A DNA stretch of 64,000 nt from Anaeromyxobacter sp. Fw109-5 (GCF_000017505.1 NC_009675.1:186001-250000), one strand, 5' to 3'. Shown: positions 1 through 10,618, numbered from the stretch's first letter. Translations and numbers: made by a program. The notes: generated by a model from the letters alone, not told the origin.

Positions 1-1
1 C

Positions 2-949
2 GTGAAGCGCATCGGCTACGTCTCCGGCGACATGGGCTTCGACGGGAACACCTGCGGCGTGCTCGTCGCGGTGGACCAGCAGTCCCCGGACATCGGCCAG
101 GGCGTCGACGTGGGCGGCGCGGGCGACCAGGGCATGATGTTCGGCTACGCCTGCGACGAGACGAACGAGCTCATGCCGGCGCCGATCCAGTACGCCCACG
201 CCGTCACGCGTCAGCTCGCGAAGGCGCGGCGCGGCGGGCTCGACTTCCTGCGCCCCGACGGCAAGAGCCAGGTGACCGTCGAGTACCGCGGCGGCAAGGT
301 GGCGCGCATCGACACGGTGGTCGTCTCCACCCAGCACTCGGAGAGCGTCTCGAACCGCAAGCTCCACGCGGCCCTCCGCGAGGAGGTCATCGCCAAGGCG
401 CTCCCGAAGAAGCTCGTCGACCGGAAGACCAAGGTCTTCATCAACCCCACCGGCCGGTTCGTGATCGGCGGGCCGATGGGCGACACCGGCGTGACCGGCC
501 GCAAGATCATCGTGGACACCTACGGGGGCATGGGGCGCCACGGCGGCGGCGCGTTCAGCGGCAAGGACCCCTCCAAGGTCGATCGCTCCGCCGCGTACAT
601 GGGCCGCTACATCGCCAAGAACGTGGTGGCCGCCGGGCTCGCCCGCCGCTGCGAGGTGCAGGTCGCCTACGCCATCGGCGTCGCCGAGCCGGTCTCGGTG
701 ATGGTCGAGACGTTCGGCACCGCGGCGGTCCCGGAGGAGCGGATCGCCCAGGCGGTCCGCGAGGTCTTCGGCCTCACGCCCAAGCAGATCATCGAGGGGC
801 TCGACCTGCTGCGGCCCGTCTACGAGAAGACCGCCGCGTACGGCCACTTCGGCCGCACCGAGAAGGAGTTCAGCTGGGAGCGCACCGACAAGAAGGACGC
901 GCTCCGCGACGCGGCGGGCGGCAAGGTCCGCGCGGTCGCGGGCGCCTAG
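2..949 (+). CDS. metK: S-adenosylmethionine synthetase, 5'-truncated by window edge
   Basis: Makes S-adenosylmethionine from methionine and ATP in the cytosol. The visible 315 residues carry the family signatures [12 protein letters not shown] (visible residues 39-50) and a P-loop-like [16 protein letters not shown] near residue 181. Full-length MetK is about 385-400 residues and the GAGDQG motif normally lies near residue 115, so roughly 75 N-terminal residues lie before the window; the GTG at position 2 is not a real start. It is followed by a strong hairpin and then by the SahR-like regulator and ahcY, which places SAM synthesis and SAH removal side by side. Confidence 0.97.
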   Translation: MKRIGYVSGDMGFDGNTCGVLVAVDQQSPDIGQGVDVGGAGDQGMMFGYACDETNELMPAPIQYAHAVTRQLAKARRGGLDFLRPDGKSQVTVEYRGGKVARIDTVVVSTQHSESVSNRKLHAALREEVIAKALPKKLVDRKTKVFINPTGRFVIGGPMGDTGVTGRKIIVDTYGGMGRHGGGAFSGKDPSKVDRSAAYMGRYIAKNVVAAGLARRCEVQVAYAIGVAEPVSVMVETFGTAAVPEERIAQAVREVFGLTPKQIIEGLDLLRPVYEKTAAYGHFGRTEKEFSWERTDKKDALRDAAGGKVRAVAGA

Positions 950-973
950 CGGCCCGGCCTCCGCGGCGCACAG

Positions 974-1001
974 GGGCCTGCTCCCTCGCGGGAGCGGGCC
1001 C
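974..1001 (+). terminator. Hairpin terminator after metK
   Basis: A 12-base-pair stem (974-985 with 990-1001, one T-G pair) closes a TCGC tetraloop. Only a short TT follows, so the T tract is weak, as is common in very GC-rich genomes. It lies 25 bases after the metK stop. Confidence 0.7.
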
Positions 1002-1056
1002 TTCGAGTCTCTGCGGTGGCCCCCGGCCTTGACCGCGGCGAGGGCCCGGTACATAT

Positions 1057-1080
1057 ATCCGTCCATCCGGATGGATCGAT
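1057..1080. promoter_or_regulatory. Palindromic operator and AT-rich -10 region before the SahR-like gene
   Basis: Positions 1062-1075 form a perfect 14-base palindrome (TCCATCCGGATGGA). It extends to an imperfect 24-base palindrome, 1057-1080, with 10 of 12 arm positions matching. It abuts the AT-rich ACATATAT at 1051-1058, a likely -10 element in an otherwise very GC-rich stretch, and it ends on the start codon of the ArsR-type gene. This is the expected position of an autoregulatory operator; the SahR assignment of the site is inference. Confidence 0.6.
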
Positions 1081-2047
1081 GACTCAGCCTGCCCCCGCCC
1101 GCCCGCACGGTGAGGCCCTCCTCGGCTGGATGGAGGGGCTCGCCGACCCGACCCGGCTCAGGCTGCTGCACGCGCTCGAGCGCAAGGAGCTCTCGGTCCT
1201 GGAGCTCTGCGAGGTGCTGGCGCTGCCACAGTCCACCGTCTCGCGCCACCTCAAGGTGCTCGCGGACCAGGGCTGGCTCGCGAGCCGGCGCCAGGGGACG
1301 CAGAGCCTGTACGGCTATGCGGACGGGCTCGCGCCGGGCGCTCGGCGCCTGTGGCTGCTCGCCCGCGCCGAGAGCGAGGCCTGGCCGGCGGTGCGGCAGG
1401 ACGCGGAGCGGCTCCAGGCGGTGCGCGCGCGCCGCGACGGGGCGCAGCGCTTCTTCGCCGGCGCGGCCGGAGCGTGGGATCGCCTGCGCGCGGAGGTGTA
1501 CGGCTCGTCGGTGGCGCGCGAGGCGCTCCTCGCGCTGCTGCCCTCCTCGTGGACCGTCGCGGACCTCGGCTGCGGCACGGGCGCCCTCTCCGCGGAGCTG
1601 GCGCCGCACGTGCGCGAGGTCGTCGCGGTCGATCAGTCCGCGGCGATGCTGCGCGCCGCGCGCCGGCGCTGCGCGGCGCTCCCCAACGTCGAGCTGCACG
1701 AGGCCCGGCTCGAGGCGCTGCCCATCGCCGACGGCCGCTGCGACGCGGCGCTGCTCGCGCTCGTGCTCGCCTACCTCGACGAGCCCGCGGCCGCGCTGCG
1801 CGAGGCGGCGCGGGTGCTGGCGCCGGGGGGCCGGCTCGTGGTCCTGGACGCGGTCCGCCACTCGGACGAGGCGCTCCGCCGCCGCATGGGCCAGGTCCGG
1901 CCGGGCTTCGCGCCGGAGGAGCTCGAGGCGCTCCTCGCCGGCGCCGGCCTCGGCGCCGTGCGGACCCGCGCGCTGCCCCCCGAGCCCGGCGCCAAGGGCC
2001 CCGGCCTCGTCGTCGCCACGGCCGAGCGCGCCTCACGGCGGCGCTGA
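1079..2047 (+). CDS. sahR: SahR-like ArsR-family regulator with SAM/SAH-binding methyltransferase-fold domain
   Basis: A 322-residue two-domain protein. Residues 20-80 are an ArsR-type winged helix ([12 protein letters not shown], then [17 protein letters not shown]). Residues from about 125 to 315 are a class I methyltransferase fold with motif I ADLGCGTG at 161-168 and an [11 protein letters not shown] strand. ArsR-methyltransferase fusions that sense S-adenosylhomocysteine (SahR) control metK, ahcY and methionine genes in Deltaproteobacteria, and this gene lies between metK and ahcY. The ATG at 1079 is preferred over an upstream GTG at 1016 because the extra 21 residues read through the -10 region and operator. 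An enzymatic methyltransferase role cannot be excluded. ahcY starts 49 bases downstream on the same strand. Confidence 0.78.
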   Translation: MTQPAPARPHGEALLGWMEGLADPTRLRLLHALERKELSVLELCEVLALPQSTVSRHLKVLADQGWLASRRQGTQSLYGYADGLAPGARRLWLLARAESEAWPAVRQDAERLQAVRARRDGAQRFFAGAAGAWDRLRAEVYGSSVAREALLALLPSSWTVADLGCGTGALSAELAPHVREVVAVDQSAAMLRAARRRCAALPNVELHEARLEALPIADGRCDAALLALVLAYLDEPAAALREAARVLAPGGRLVVLDAVRHSDEALRRRMGQVRPGFAPEELEALLAGAGLGAVRTRALPPEPGAKGPGLVVATAERASRRR

Positions 2048-2096
2048 CCCCTCCCCGAACGCCCACCACACGACCCACCACGACAAGGAGAGCACC

Positions 2097-3578
<1,482 letters not shown>

Positions 3579-3586
3579 AGGCGCGA

Positions 3587-3614
3587 CGGCCCGGGCCGTG
3601 GACGGCCCGGGCCG
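3587..3614. terminator. Bidirectional hairpin between ahcY and the barrel-like gene
   Basis: Two copies of CGGCCCGGGCCG (3587-3598 and 3603-3614), each itself a palindrome, flank TGGA and pair as a 12-base-pair stem. It sits 8 bases after the ahcY stop and 15 bases past the stop of the convergent gene, so it can serve both strands. Confidence 0.7.
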
Positions 3615-3629
3615 CGCTCGCCGTCTCCA

Positions 3630-4280
3630 TCAGAAGTCCAGCGCGCCCCGCAGCCCGACCTGGACCCAGGTGTGGGTCGCCTCGTCCCACTCCGGGATGT
3701 CGGTGTCTCGGCCGCCGATCTCGGCGCTGATCTCGGTGAAGCGGCCCCAGCTGACGCTCGCCCACGGCCCGATCACGATGGGACCCCAGGCGAAGTCGAT
3801 CCCGCCCTGCGCGCCGACCTCCCACCCCTCGTACGAGAGCTCGAGCGAGTCGGTGTCCACCGCCTCGCTCACGTCTCCGTAGGTCAGCGCCTCGAACCCG
3901 CCGAACGCGCCGATCCAGGGTCCGGCGTTCCCGGGCGCGAGCCGGACGTCCACCTGACCCCCCACCGCCCACCCGAAGGGCCCGTCGCAGTCGAGGGAGC
4001 TCGCGTCACACGCGTCCTCGACGTTGTCCCCCACCACGCCCGGCGAGAGGCGAGCGTACCCGCCCAGCATGAGCCTGTCCGCGAAGCGCCAGCCGAGGTC
4101 CACCTGGAGCGGGATCTGCCCGCGCACCGCGCTGTCGAGGTCCACTCCGTTGCGCAGCTCGCCGAACGGGAACGCCCAGCCCACCCGCGCGCCCACCACG
4201 AAGCCGGCCGACGCCGTCACCGGCGCGGCCAGCCCCGCGAGCGCCAGCGCCACCACCACCGCCACCCGTTGCCTGTCCAT
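3630..4280 (-). CDS. Exported protein, probable small outer-membrane beta-barrel
   Basis: 216 residues starting at an ATG with a GGGAGG ribosome site; a longer frame begins 48 bases upstream but lacks one. Residues 1-25 form a signal peptide (RVAVVVALALAGLAAPVTASA). The rest alternates short Gly/aromatic-rich strands (GFVVGARVGWAF, GPWIGAFGGFEAL) separated by acidic loops, and it ends in LRGALDF with a terminal aromatic residue, as in proteins assembled by BamA. No family could be named. It is transcribed divergently from uppP. Confidence 0.75.
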   Translation of the reverse strand: MDRQRVAVVVALALAGLAAPVTASAGFVVGARVGWAFPFGELRNGVDLDSAVRGQIPLQVDLGWRFADRLMLGGYARLSPGVVGDNVEDACDASSLDCDGPFGWAVGGQVDVRLAPGNAGPWIGAFGGFEALTYGDVSEAVDTDSLELSYEGWEVGAQGGIDFAWGPIVIGPWASVSWGRFTEISAEIGGRDTDIPEWDEATHTWVQVGLRGALDF

Positions 4281-4366
4281 TGTGCCCTCCCTCGTCCTCC
4301 GCATTCCGCTGAGACCAGGCGCGCGCAAGTCATCCGTGTCGCGCTCCCCGGGCGGGAGGGGCCGCG

Positions 4367-4395
4367 TTGATGATCCGCCGACGGTGGACTAGGGT
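4367..4395 (+). promoter_or_regulatory. Promoter of uppP, predicted near-leaderless
   Basis: TTGATG (4367-4372), a 17-base spacer and TAGGGT (4390-4395). Only 11 bases separate the -10 from the ATG at 4407, so transcription would start about 5 bases before the gene. No Shine-Dalgarno is present. Confidence 0.5.
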
Positions 4396-4406
4396 TCCGT
4401 CCGCGC

Positions 4407-5321
4407 ATGAGCCTCCTCGCCGCAGTCTTCCTCGGGGTCCTCCAGGCCGCGACCGAGTTCCTCCCCGTCTCCTCCACCGCCCACCTGCTCGTCTTCGGCG
4501 AGCTGCTCGGCCACGACCTCGCCGACCCGCGCTTCCGGGCGTTCGCGACCATCATCCAGACGGGCACCACCCTCGCGGTGCTCGTGTACTTCCGGACGGA
4601 GATCCTCTCCCTCCTGGCGGCGGGCCTGCGCTCGCTCGCTCGCCGCCGCCCGCTCGAGACCCCGCAGTCGCGCCTCGCCTGGTTCATCGTGCTCGGCACG
4701 GTCCCCGCCGCGGTGCTGGGGAAGCTCTTCGAGGAGCGGATCGAGGCGCTCGGCAACTGGGTCATCGCGGGTTCGCTCGTGGTGCTCGGGCTCGTGCTCC
4801 TCGCCGCCGAGCGCTACGCCCGCCACCTGCGCACCGTCGAGGACGTGGGCGCGCGGGACGCGGTGCTCATCGGCCTCGGCCAGGCCCTCGCGCTCGTGCC
4901 GGGGAGCTCGCGCTCGGGCACGACCATCACGGCCGGCATGCTGCTCGGCTTCACGCGCGAGGCGGCGGCGCGCTTCAGCTTCCTGCTCTCGGTGCCGATC
5001 ATCCTCGGCGCCGGAGGCTACAAGCTCTGGAAGACCGTGCCGGTGCTGCGCGGCGAGCCGAGCTGGGCGCTCGCCACGCTCGTCGGGACCGCGGTGTCGG
5101 CGGTGGCCGGCTACCTCGTCATCGACTGGCTGCTCGGCTGGCTGCGCACCCGCACGACGCACCTGTTCGTCGTCTGGCGCATCGCGGCCGGCGTGGCCCT
5201 CGCGATCCTCATCTGGCAGGGGGTGCTCCCGGCCGGCCACGCCTCCGTGTCCGCGCCCGCCGTCGAGGCGGCGCGCGCCGCGGACCCGGACGCCCCGCTC
5301 GGCGCCGCGCTCCGCCGATGA
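4407..5321 (+). CDS. uppP: Undecaprenyl-diphosphatase
   Basis: Inner-membrane phosphatase that recycles undecaprenyl diphosphate to the monophosphate carrier for peptidoglycan, LPS O-antigen and exopolysaccharide. The 304-residue protein has the two BacA/UppP signatures, EFLPVSSTAH at residues 17-26 and PGSSRSGTT at 165-173, and about eight hydrophobic segments. It has an unusual C-terminal tail of about 30 Ala/Asp-rich residues. Its stop overlaps the ATG of the Nudix gene (ATGA), starting a run of overlapping genes for envelope sugar precursors. Confidence 0.96.
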   Translation: MSLLAAVFLGVLQAATEFLPVSSTAHLLVFGELLGHDLADPRFRAFATIIQTGTTLAVLVYFRTEILSLLAAGLRSLARRRPLETPQSRLAWFIVLGTVPAAVLGKLFEERIEALGNWVIAGSLVVLGLVLLAAERYARHLRTVEDVGARDAVLIGLGQALALVPGSSRSGTTITAGMLLGFTREAAARFSFLLSVPIILGAGGYKLWKTVPVLRGEPSWALATLVGTAVSAVAGYLVIDWLLGWLRTRTTHLFVVWRIAAGVALAILIWQGVLPAGHASVSAPAVEAARAADPDAPLGAALRR

Positions 5322-5908
5322 GCCTCGAGGCCCTGCGGACCGCGCTCGCGGCGCACGCGTGGGGCGTCGCGCCGGTCGCCGAGATCCCGCCGGAGCACTT
5401 CCCGCTCGGCGGGTTCCTGCGCGCGGCGGTGCTCGTGCCGCTCTACGACGGGCCCGGAGGCACGCACGTGGTCCTCACGCGCCGCACGCGGCACCTCCGC
5501 CGCCACGCCGGGCAGATCAGCTTCCCCGGCGGGCGCATCGACCCGGAGGAGGAGCACCTCGCGGCGGCGCTGCGGGAGGCGCGGGAGGAGATCGGGCTCG
5601 AGCCGGCGCACGCGGACGTGCTGGGACGGCTCTCCGAGACGCTCGTCCTCACCTCGGCCTTCCGCTTGACGCCCTGGGTCGCCTCGGTGCCATATCCGTA
5701 CCCCTACGCGGCGGCGGCGCACGAGGTGGCCGAGATCCTCCACGTGCCGCTCGCCTCGCTGCTGGCGCCCGGCGCGCACCGCACCGAGCGCGTCGAGGCC
5801 TGGGGGCTGCCCGTGGACGTGCACCACTTCACCTTCGGCGACGAAACGATCTGGGGCGCCACCGCGCGCATCCTGTCGGAGCTGCTGTCCATCTGGAGGA
5901 CCCTGTGA
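5318..5908 (+). CDS. Nudix hydrolase, CoA pyrophosphatase type
   Basis: 196 residues. The Nudix box runs from residue 72 to 94 with all canonical positions present (G72, E78, R86-E87, E90-E91, G93). The preceding ISFPGG and the RTRHLRRHAGQ segment resemble the UPF0035/CoA-pyrophosphatase (NudL, Nudt7-like) signature, which suggests hydrolysis of CoA or its derivatives. Substrate specificity is inference. The start overlaps the uppP stop, and the stop overlaps the GTG of manC, so it is translationally coupled on both sides. Confidence 0.88.
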   Translation: MSLEALRTALAAHAWGVAPVAEIPPEHFPLGGFLRAAVLVPLYDGPGGTHVVLTRRTRHLRRHAGQISFPGGRIDPEEEHLAAALREAREEIGLEPAHADVLGRLSETLVLTSAFRLTPWVASVPYPYPYAAAAHEVAEILHVPLASLLAPGAHRTERVEAWGLPVDVHHFTFGDETIWGATARILSELLSIWRTL

Positions 5909-6996
5909 AGATCCATCCCGTCGTCATGGCCGGCGGCTCCGGCACCCGCTTCTGGCCGCTGTCCCGCAAGGACCGGCCGAAGCAGTTCCTCGCCCTGGCC
6001 GGCGGGGCGCCGCTGCTCGCGGCCACGATCGCGCGGCTCCCCCCGCTCGGGAAGGCGGATCGGACCTTCGTGGTGTGCGGGCCCCGCCACGCCGTCGCGG
6101 CGCGGCGCATGCTGCCCCAGCTCCCCAAGGAGAACTTCATCGTCGAGCCGTGCGCGCGGAACACGGCCCCCTGCGTCGGCCTCGCCGCGCTCCACGTGGC
6201 GGCGCGCGATCCGCAGGGCGTGCTGGCGATGCTCCCCGCCGACCACCACATCGCGAAGCCCGCGGCCTTCCGCGAGGCGCTCGCCGCGGGCGCCCAGCTC
6301 GCCGAGCGCGGCGCCGTCGCGACGATCGGCATCCGCCCCTCGCGGCCGGAGACCGGCTACGGCTACCTGAAGGTCGGCCCGCGCCTCGCCGCGCGCAGCG
6401 GGAGGGGCAAGGCGCGGCTGCAGGCGTTCAAGGTCGAGCGGTTCGTGGAGAAGCCCGACGCGCGCACCGCGGCGCGCTACCTCGCCGACGGCGGCTACCT
6501 CTGGAACTCGGGGATCTTCGTGTTCCGCGCGGACGTGATCCTGGAAGAGATCCGCCGCGCCATGCCCGTGCTGGGCGAGCAGCTCGCCCAGATCGGCGCG
6601 GCGCTCGGGACGCCGGCGTACGCCCGCACGCTGCGGCGCGTGTTCCCGGAGTGCCCGTCCATCTCCATCGACTTCGGCGTCATGGAGAAGAGCGACCGCA
6701 TCGCGGTCGTGCCCGCCGACTTCGGCTGGAGCGACGTGGGGAGCTTCGCCGCGCTGCCCGACGTGCGCGCCACCGATGCGACCGGCAACGTCGCGGAGGG
6801 GGACGCCCTCGTCATCGACGGCCGCAACAACGTGGTGATCGCCACCGACGGGCGGCCGGTGGCGGTGGTCGGGATCGACGACGTGGTGGTGGTCGACGCG
6901 GGGGACGCGATCCTGGTCTGCCGGCGGGACCGCGCGCAGGACGTGCGCAAGGCGGTGGAGGAGCTCACGCGCCGGGGCCGCGACGAGGTGCTATAG
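5905..6996 (+). CDS. manC: Mannose-1-phosphate guanylyltransferase
   Basis: Forms GDP-mannose from mannose-1-phosphate and GTP. The 363-residue protein starts with the nucleotidyltransferase signature VVMAGGSGTRFWPLSR and contains the FVEKP motif, GYLWNSGIF and FGWSDVGSF. It has only the pyrophosphorylase domain; the isomerase cupin of bifunctional ManC/AlgA enzymes (about 470 residues) is absent. The GTG start overlaps the preceding stop and is served by GGAGGA at 5895-5900. It is followed by the phosphomannomutase gene, so the operon makes GDP-mannose for surface polysaccharide. Confidence 0.94.
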   Translation: MKIHPVVMAGGSGTRFWPLSRKDRPKQFLALAGGAPLLAATIARLPPLGKADRTFVVCGPRHAVAARRMLPQLPKENFIVEPCARNTAPCVGLAALHVAARDPQGVLAMLPADHHIAKPAAFREALAAGAQLAERGAVATIGIRPSRPETGYGYLKVGPRLAARSGRGKARLQAFKVERFVEKPDARTAARYLADGGYLWNSGIFVFRADVILEEIRRAMPVLGEQLAQIGAALGTPAYARTLRRVFPECPSISIDFGVMEKSDRIAVVPADFGWSDVGSFAALPDVRATDATGNVAEGDALVIDGRNNVVIATDGRPVAVVGIDDVVVVDAGDAILVCRRDRAQDVRKAVEELTRRGRDEVL

Positions 6997-7101
6997 CGCC
7001 GCCGGGCGCCCCCTTCGTGCTAGACAGCGCCCGCCCGCCCCGACGTGGACTGCGCGCCGCCGGGCTCGGCACGACATTCTACCCGGAACCCGGAGACCCC
7101 C

Positions 7102-8472
7102 ATGGACACGCTCTCGCCCACGATCTTCCGTGAGTACGACATCCGCGGGCTCGTCGATCAGGACCTGACGGAGCACGCGGTCCACCTCGTGGGCAAGGCG
7201 CTCGGGACGCGCATCCGCGAGGCGGGCGGGCGCAAGGCGGCCGTCGGCCGCGACGCGCGCCTCTCCGGCGAGCGCTTCCGCGACGCGATGGTCTCGGCGC
7301 TCACCTCGACCGGGATCGACGTGCTGGATCTCGGCGTGGTGCCGACCCCGCTCACCTACTTCGCGGCGCACACCGCGGGCGTGGACGGCATCTGCATGAT
7401 CACCGGCTCCCACAACCCGCCGGAGTACAACGGCCTCAAGGTGGGGCTCGGCGCGGCGACCTTCCACGGCGAGGAGATCCAGGCGCTGCGACGGCTCGCC
7501 GAGTCCGGGCGGTTCGCGAGCGGGTCCGGCACGGTGAGCCCGTACGACGTGATCACCCCCTACCGGAAGTACGTCCGGGAGAACCTCCGCCTCGGCGGCC
7601 GCAAGCTGAAGGTGGTGGTGGACGCCGGGAACGGGACCGGCGGCGTGATCGCCGTGCCCATCCTCGAGGCGCTCGGGGTCGAGGTGGTGCCGCTGTTCAT
7701 CGACATGGACGGCCGCTTCCCGAACCACCACCCGGATCCGACCGTGGAGAAGAACCTCGAGCACCTGAAGGCGAAGGTGCTGGAGACGAAGGCGGACCTC
7801 GGCATCGCCTACGACGGCGACGCGGATCGCGTGGGCGCGGTGGACGAGCGGGGGCGGGTGCTGTGGGGGGATCAGATCATGATCCTCTTCTCGCGCGCGC
7901 TCCTCGCCGAGGAGCCCGGCGCCGCCATCGTCGGCGAGGTGAAGTGCTCGATGTCGCTCTACGACGACATCGCGAAGCGCGGCGGACGCGCCATCATGTG
8001 GAAGGCCGGGCACAGCCTCATCAAGGCCAAGATGAAGGAGGAGCGCGCGCTGCTCGCCGGCGAGATGAGCGGGCACATCTTCTTCGCCCACCGCTGGTTC
8101 GGGTTCGACGACGGGATCTACTCGTCGGCGCGCCTCGTGGAGCTGCTCTCCCGGACGGACGCGCCGCTCTCGGCCCTGCTCGCCGACGTCCCCCGGACCG
8201 AGTCCACGCCGGAGCTGCGGGTCGACTGCCCGGAGGACAAGAAGTTCGAGGTGGTGCGCCGCGCCCAGGAGTTCTTCGCCGCGCGCTACGAGGCGGTGAC
8301 GGTGGACGGCGTGCGCGTCGTCTTCCCGGACGGCTGGGGGCTCGTGCGGGCCTCGAACACCCAGCCGCTGCTCGTGCTGCGCTTCGAGGCGCGCACGAAG
8401 GAGCGGCTCGACGAGATCGAGGCGCTCGTGCGCGGCAAGGTCGCCGAGATCATGCGGGAGGTGGGGGCCTAG
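7102..8472 (+). CDS. manB: Phosphomannomutase/phosphoglucomutase
   Basis: Interconverts hexose 6- and 1-phosphates, supplying mannose-1-phosphate to ManC. In the 456-residue protein the phosphoserine loop TGSHNPPEYNG places the catalytic serine at residue 103, the metal-binding DGDADR lies at 238-243, the sugar-binding loop contains GEMSGH, and the phosphate-binding RASNTQP lies near the C-terminus. The first nineteen codons of the longer frame are discarded because the ATG at 7102 begins the conserved LSPTIFREYDIRG start. A 105-base gap separates it from manC, and the ROK kinase starts 2 bases after its stop. Confidence 0.95.
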   Translation: MDTLSPTIFREYDIRGLVDQDLTEHAVHLVGKALGTRIREAGGRKAAVGRDARLSGERFRDAMVSALTSTGIDVLDLGVVPTPLTYFAAHTAGVDGICMITGSHNPPEYNGLKVGLGAATFHGEEIQALRRLAESGRFASGSGTVSPYDVITPYRKYVRENLRLGGRKLKVVVDAGNGTGGVIAVPILEALGVEVVPLFIDMDGRFPNHHPDPTVEKNLEHLKAKVLETKADLGIAYDGDADRVGAVDERGRVLWGDQIMILFSRALLAEEPGAAIVGEVKCSMSLYDDIAKRGGRAIMWKAGHSLIKAKMKEERALLAGEMSGHIFFAHRWFGFDDGIYSSARLVELLSRTDAPLSALLADVPRTESTPELRVDCPEDKKFEVVRRAQEFFAARYEAVTVDGVRVVFPDGWGLVRASNTQPLLVLRFEARTKERLDEIEALVRGKVAEIMREVGA

Positions 8473-8474
8473 CG

Positions 8475-9434
8475 ATGCCGCTCGGGATCGGCGTGGACCT
8501 GGGGGGGACGAACGCGCGCGCCGCGGTCGTGGACGCCGACACGGGCGAGATCGTCGCCGCGCACAAGGAGCCGCTGCGGGACCGCACCCCGGCGGGCGTG
8601 GTCGAGATCGTGCGCCACGCCATCGGGGAGGCCACCTCCGCGGCGAGCGTGGTCCCGGGTGTCTTCGGGGCGGTGGGGGTGGGCGTCGCAGGGCAGTGCC
8701 TGGGGCGCACCGGGGTCGTGCTGAACGCGCCGAACCTGGGGTGGCGCGACATCGCCTTCGGGGAGCTGCTCCGCGACGCGCTCGGCGTGCCCGTGCGGGT
8801 CGCGAACGACCTGTCGGTCGCGGCCTGGGGCGAGAAGCGCTTCGGCGCGGCGAAGGGGATCGACGACGTGGTGCTCGTGTTCGTCGGCTCCGGCGTCGGC
8901 TCGGGCCTCATCCTGGACGGCCGGCTGTACGACGGCGCGCAGGGCGTCGCGGGGGAGTTCGGCCACGTGAAGGTCACGCCGCTGCGCGCCGAGACGGCGG
9001 TGCGTCGCTGCGGCTGCGGTGACTGGGGCTGCCTCGAGGCCTACACCTCGGGGGTGAACGTGGCGACGCGCGTGCGCGAGGAGCTCGCCGCCGGCGCGCG
9101 CACCGCCATCTTCGAGCGGGTGGGTGGAGACCTCGCGCGCGTGACCGCGAGCCTGGTGGACGACGCTTACCGGGCGGGCGACGCCTACGCCCGGGCGCTC
9201 TGGGCGGAGGTGGGCGAGCTGCTCGGCACCGCCATCGCGAACCTCGTCACCGTGCTCAACCCCGCCCGGCTCATCCTGGGCGGCGGCGTGCTGCTCGGCT
9301 GCCCCGCCCTCGGGGAGCTCGTGCGCCGGACCTTCGACGCGAAGGTCTCCAAGTCCGCGGGGAAGGGGCTCAGCATCGAGCACGCGTGGCTGGGAGACGA
9401 TGCGGGCGTGATCGGCGCCGCCGTGTTGCCCTAG
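8475..9434 (+). CDS. glk: ROK-family sugar kinase, probable glucokinase
   Basis: 319 residues. Residues 3-14 (LGIGVDLGGTNA) are the ATP phosphate loop, and the ROK zinc motif CGCGDWGCLEAY follows the GEFGH segment that carries the catalytic histidine region. It phosphorylates a hexose, most likely glucose, feeding the preceding mutase. Glucose rather than mannose or N-acetylmannosamine is inferred from context only. The stop lies 2 bases from the stop of the convergent tonB gene, leaving no terminator between them. Confidence 0.88.
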   Translation: MPLGIGVDLGGTNARAAVVDADTGEIVAAHKEPLRDRTPAGVVEIVRHAIGEATSAASVVPGVFGAVGVGVAGQCLGRTGVVLNAPNLGWRDIAFGELLRDALGVPVRVANDLSVAAWGEKRFGAAKGIDDVVLVFVGSGVGSGLILDGRLYDGAQGVAGEFGHVKVTPLRAETAVRRCGCGDWGCLEAYTSGVNVATRVREELAAGARTAIFERVGGDLARVTASLVDDAYRAGDAYARALWAEVGELLGTAIANLVTVLNPARLILGGGVLLGCPALGELVRRTFDAKVSKSAGKGLSIEHAWLGDDAGVIGAAVLP

Positions 9435-9436
9435 GC

Positions 9437-10198
9437 TCACGGCAATTCGTAGCGCACCGTGTAGCGGAGCCTCGTCGCGACGCGCTCCTCGCCCCTGCGC
9501 GCGGGGTCGAAGCGGCAGTGGCGCTTCACGCCGGCGACGGCGGCCTCTCCGAGGCCGTGGCCGGGCGACTCCACCACCTTCGCGTCCGCGACGCGCCCGG
9601 CCTCGTCCACGAGGAGCGTGAGCACCACGCGACCCTCCACTCCGGCGCGGCGAGCCGCCTCCGGGTACTCGGCCTGCGGGATCTCGCAGGAGATCGGGCG
9701 GGGCAGCACCGTCACCTGAGCGGGTGACGCGTAGCGCTCGGAGCGATACGGCTGCACGTCCTGCGGGTCGGGCGCGGTGCGCGGCATCTCGCCGTGGAGC
9801 GTGTTGCCGGAGGGCGCAGAGAAGGAGCCGCCCTCGGTCGTGGCCGACATGGCCACCCCGACGCGGACCGCCGCGCGCCTCGGCGCGTCCGCGGGCGGCT
9901 CGGCGCTGGGCGGCGGCGGGGCGGGATCGGGGCGCGCGGCCCGCGGTGCGAGCGGCGGCGCCTTCACCGGCGCGCGGCGCGGCGCGGGCCCGAGCGGCTC
10001 CGGCTCGGGCGCCGGGGTGGGGGCAGGCGCGGGCGCGGGCGCGGGAGGTGGGGGCGGGGGCGGCGCGACGTCGACGACCTCCACGGCGACCTCGTCACCG
10101 AGGGCCGGAAGGGGCGGCAGGCGCGCGAGGCCGGCGAGCGCCGCGAGGTGGAGCGCGGCGGAGACGGCGTAGGCGAGCGGCGGCGGGAGGCGCCCCAT
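9437..10198 (-). CDS. tonB: TonB-family energy transducer
   Basis: 253 residues. An N-terminal uncleaved membrane anchor (about residues 8-25) is followed by a Pro/Ala-rich periplasm-spanning stretch from about 45 to 105 and a C-terminal TonB domain (about 165-253) with YPEAARRAGVEGRVVLTLLVDEAGRV. It couples proton-motive force, via ExbB-ExbD, to outer-membrane receptors. It is the last gene of the exbB-exbD-tonB operon, 3 bases after exbD. No receptor gene is adjacent, so the cargo is unknown. Confidence 0.92.
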   Translation of the reverse strand: MGRLPPPLAYAVSAALHLAALAGLARLPPLPALGDEVAVEVVDVAPPPPPPPAPAPAPAPTPAPEPEPLGPAPRRAPVKAPPLAPRAARPDPAPPPPSAEPPADAPRRAAVRVGVAMSATTEGGSFSAPSGNTLHGEMPRTAPDPQDVQPYRSERYASPAQVTVLPRPISCEIPQAEYPEAARRAGVEGRVVLTLLVDEAGRVADAKVVESPGHGLGEAAVAGVKRHCRFDPARRGEERVATRLRYTVRYELP

Positions 10199-10201
10199 CC
10201 G

Positions 10202-10615
10202 TCACCGCTCCCGCTCGACGTGGATCGCGAAGCGGGTCACCCCGCCGTCGCGCACGAGGTCGATGGCGCGCACCACCGCCCCGTGCAGCGCACCCTTGTC
10301 GGCGGAGATCACGGCGCGGGTGCCGGCGTCCTTGCGCACCGCCTCGCGCGTCCGCGCGACGAGCTCCTGCTCGGTCCGCTCGACGCCGTCCAGGTAGACC
10401 TTCCCGTCGCGGGTGAGCACGACCGTGAGGACCGTGCCGGTGGTCTCGCCGCCGTGCGCCGCGCGCGGCAGCTCGACCTCGATGGCCGCCCGGACGATGT
10501 AGGTGGCGGTCACCATGAAGATGATGAGCAGCACGAGGACGACGTCGACGAGCGGCGTGACGTTGATGCCGCTGATGAGGTCGTCGTCGTTCTCGCCGCC
10601 GGAGAGCCCGGCCAT
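10202..10615 (-). CDS. exbD: ExbD/TolR-family proton channel subunit
   Basis: 137 residues. One transmembrane helix near residues 18-38 contains the essential membrane aspartate region (GINVTPLVDVVLVLLIIFMV). The periplasmic part has the ExbD/TolR fold strands and DKGALHGAVVRAIDLVRDGGVTRF. Together with ExbB it converts proton flow into TonB motion. ExbD rather than TolR is chosen because TonB, not TolA, follows. The gene starts 3 bases after the exbB stop. Confidence 0.93.
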   Translation of the reverse strand: MAGLSGGENDDDLISGINVTPLVDVVLVLLIIFMVTATYIVRAAIEVELPRAAHGGETTGTVLTVVLTRDGKVYLDGVERTEQELVARTREAVRKDAGTRAVISADKGALHGAVVRAIDLVRDGGVTRFAIHVERER

Positions 10616-10618
10616 CGC

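Noticed and set aside
1016-1078. N-terminal extension of the SahR-like protein from a GTG at 1016
   Set aside because: It would place the promoter-like AT-rich stretch and operator inside the gene; the ATG at 1079 begins the conserved part.
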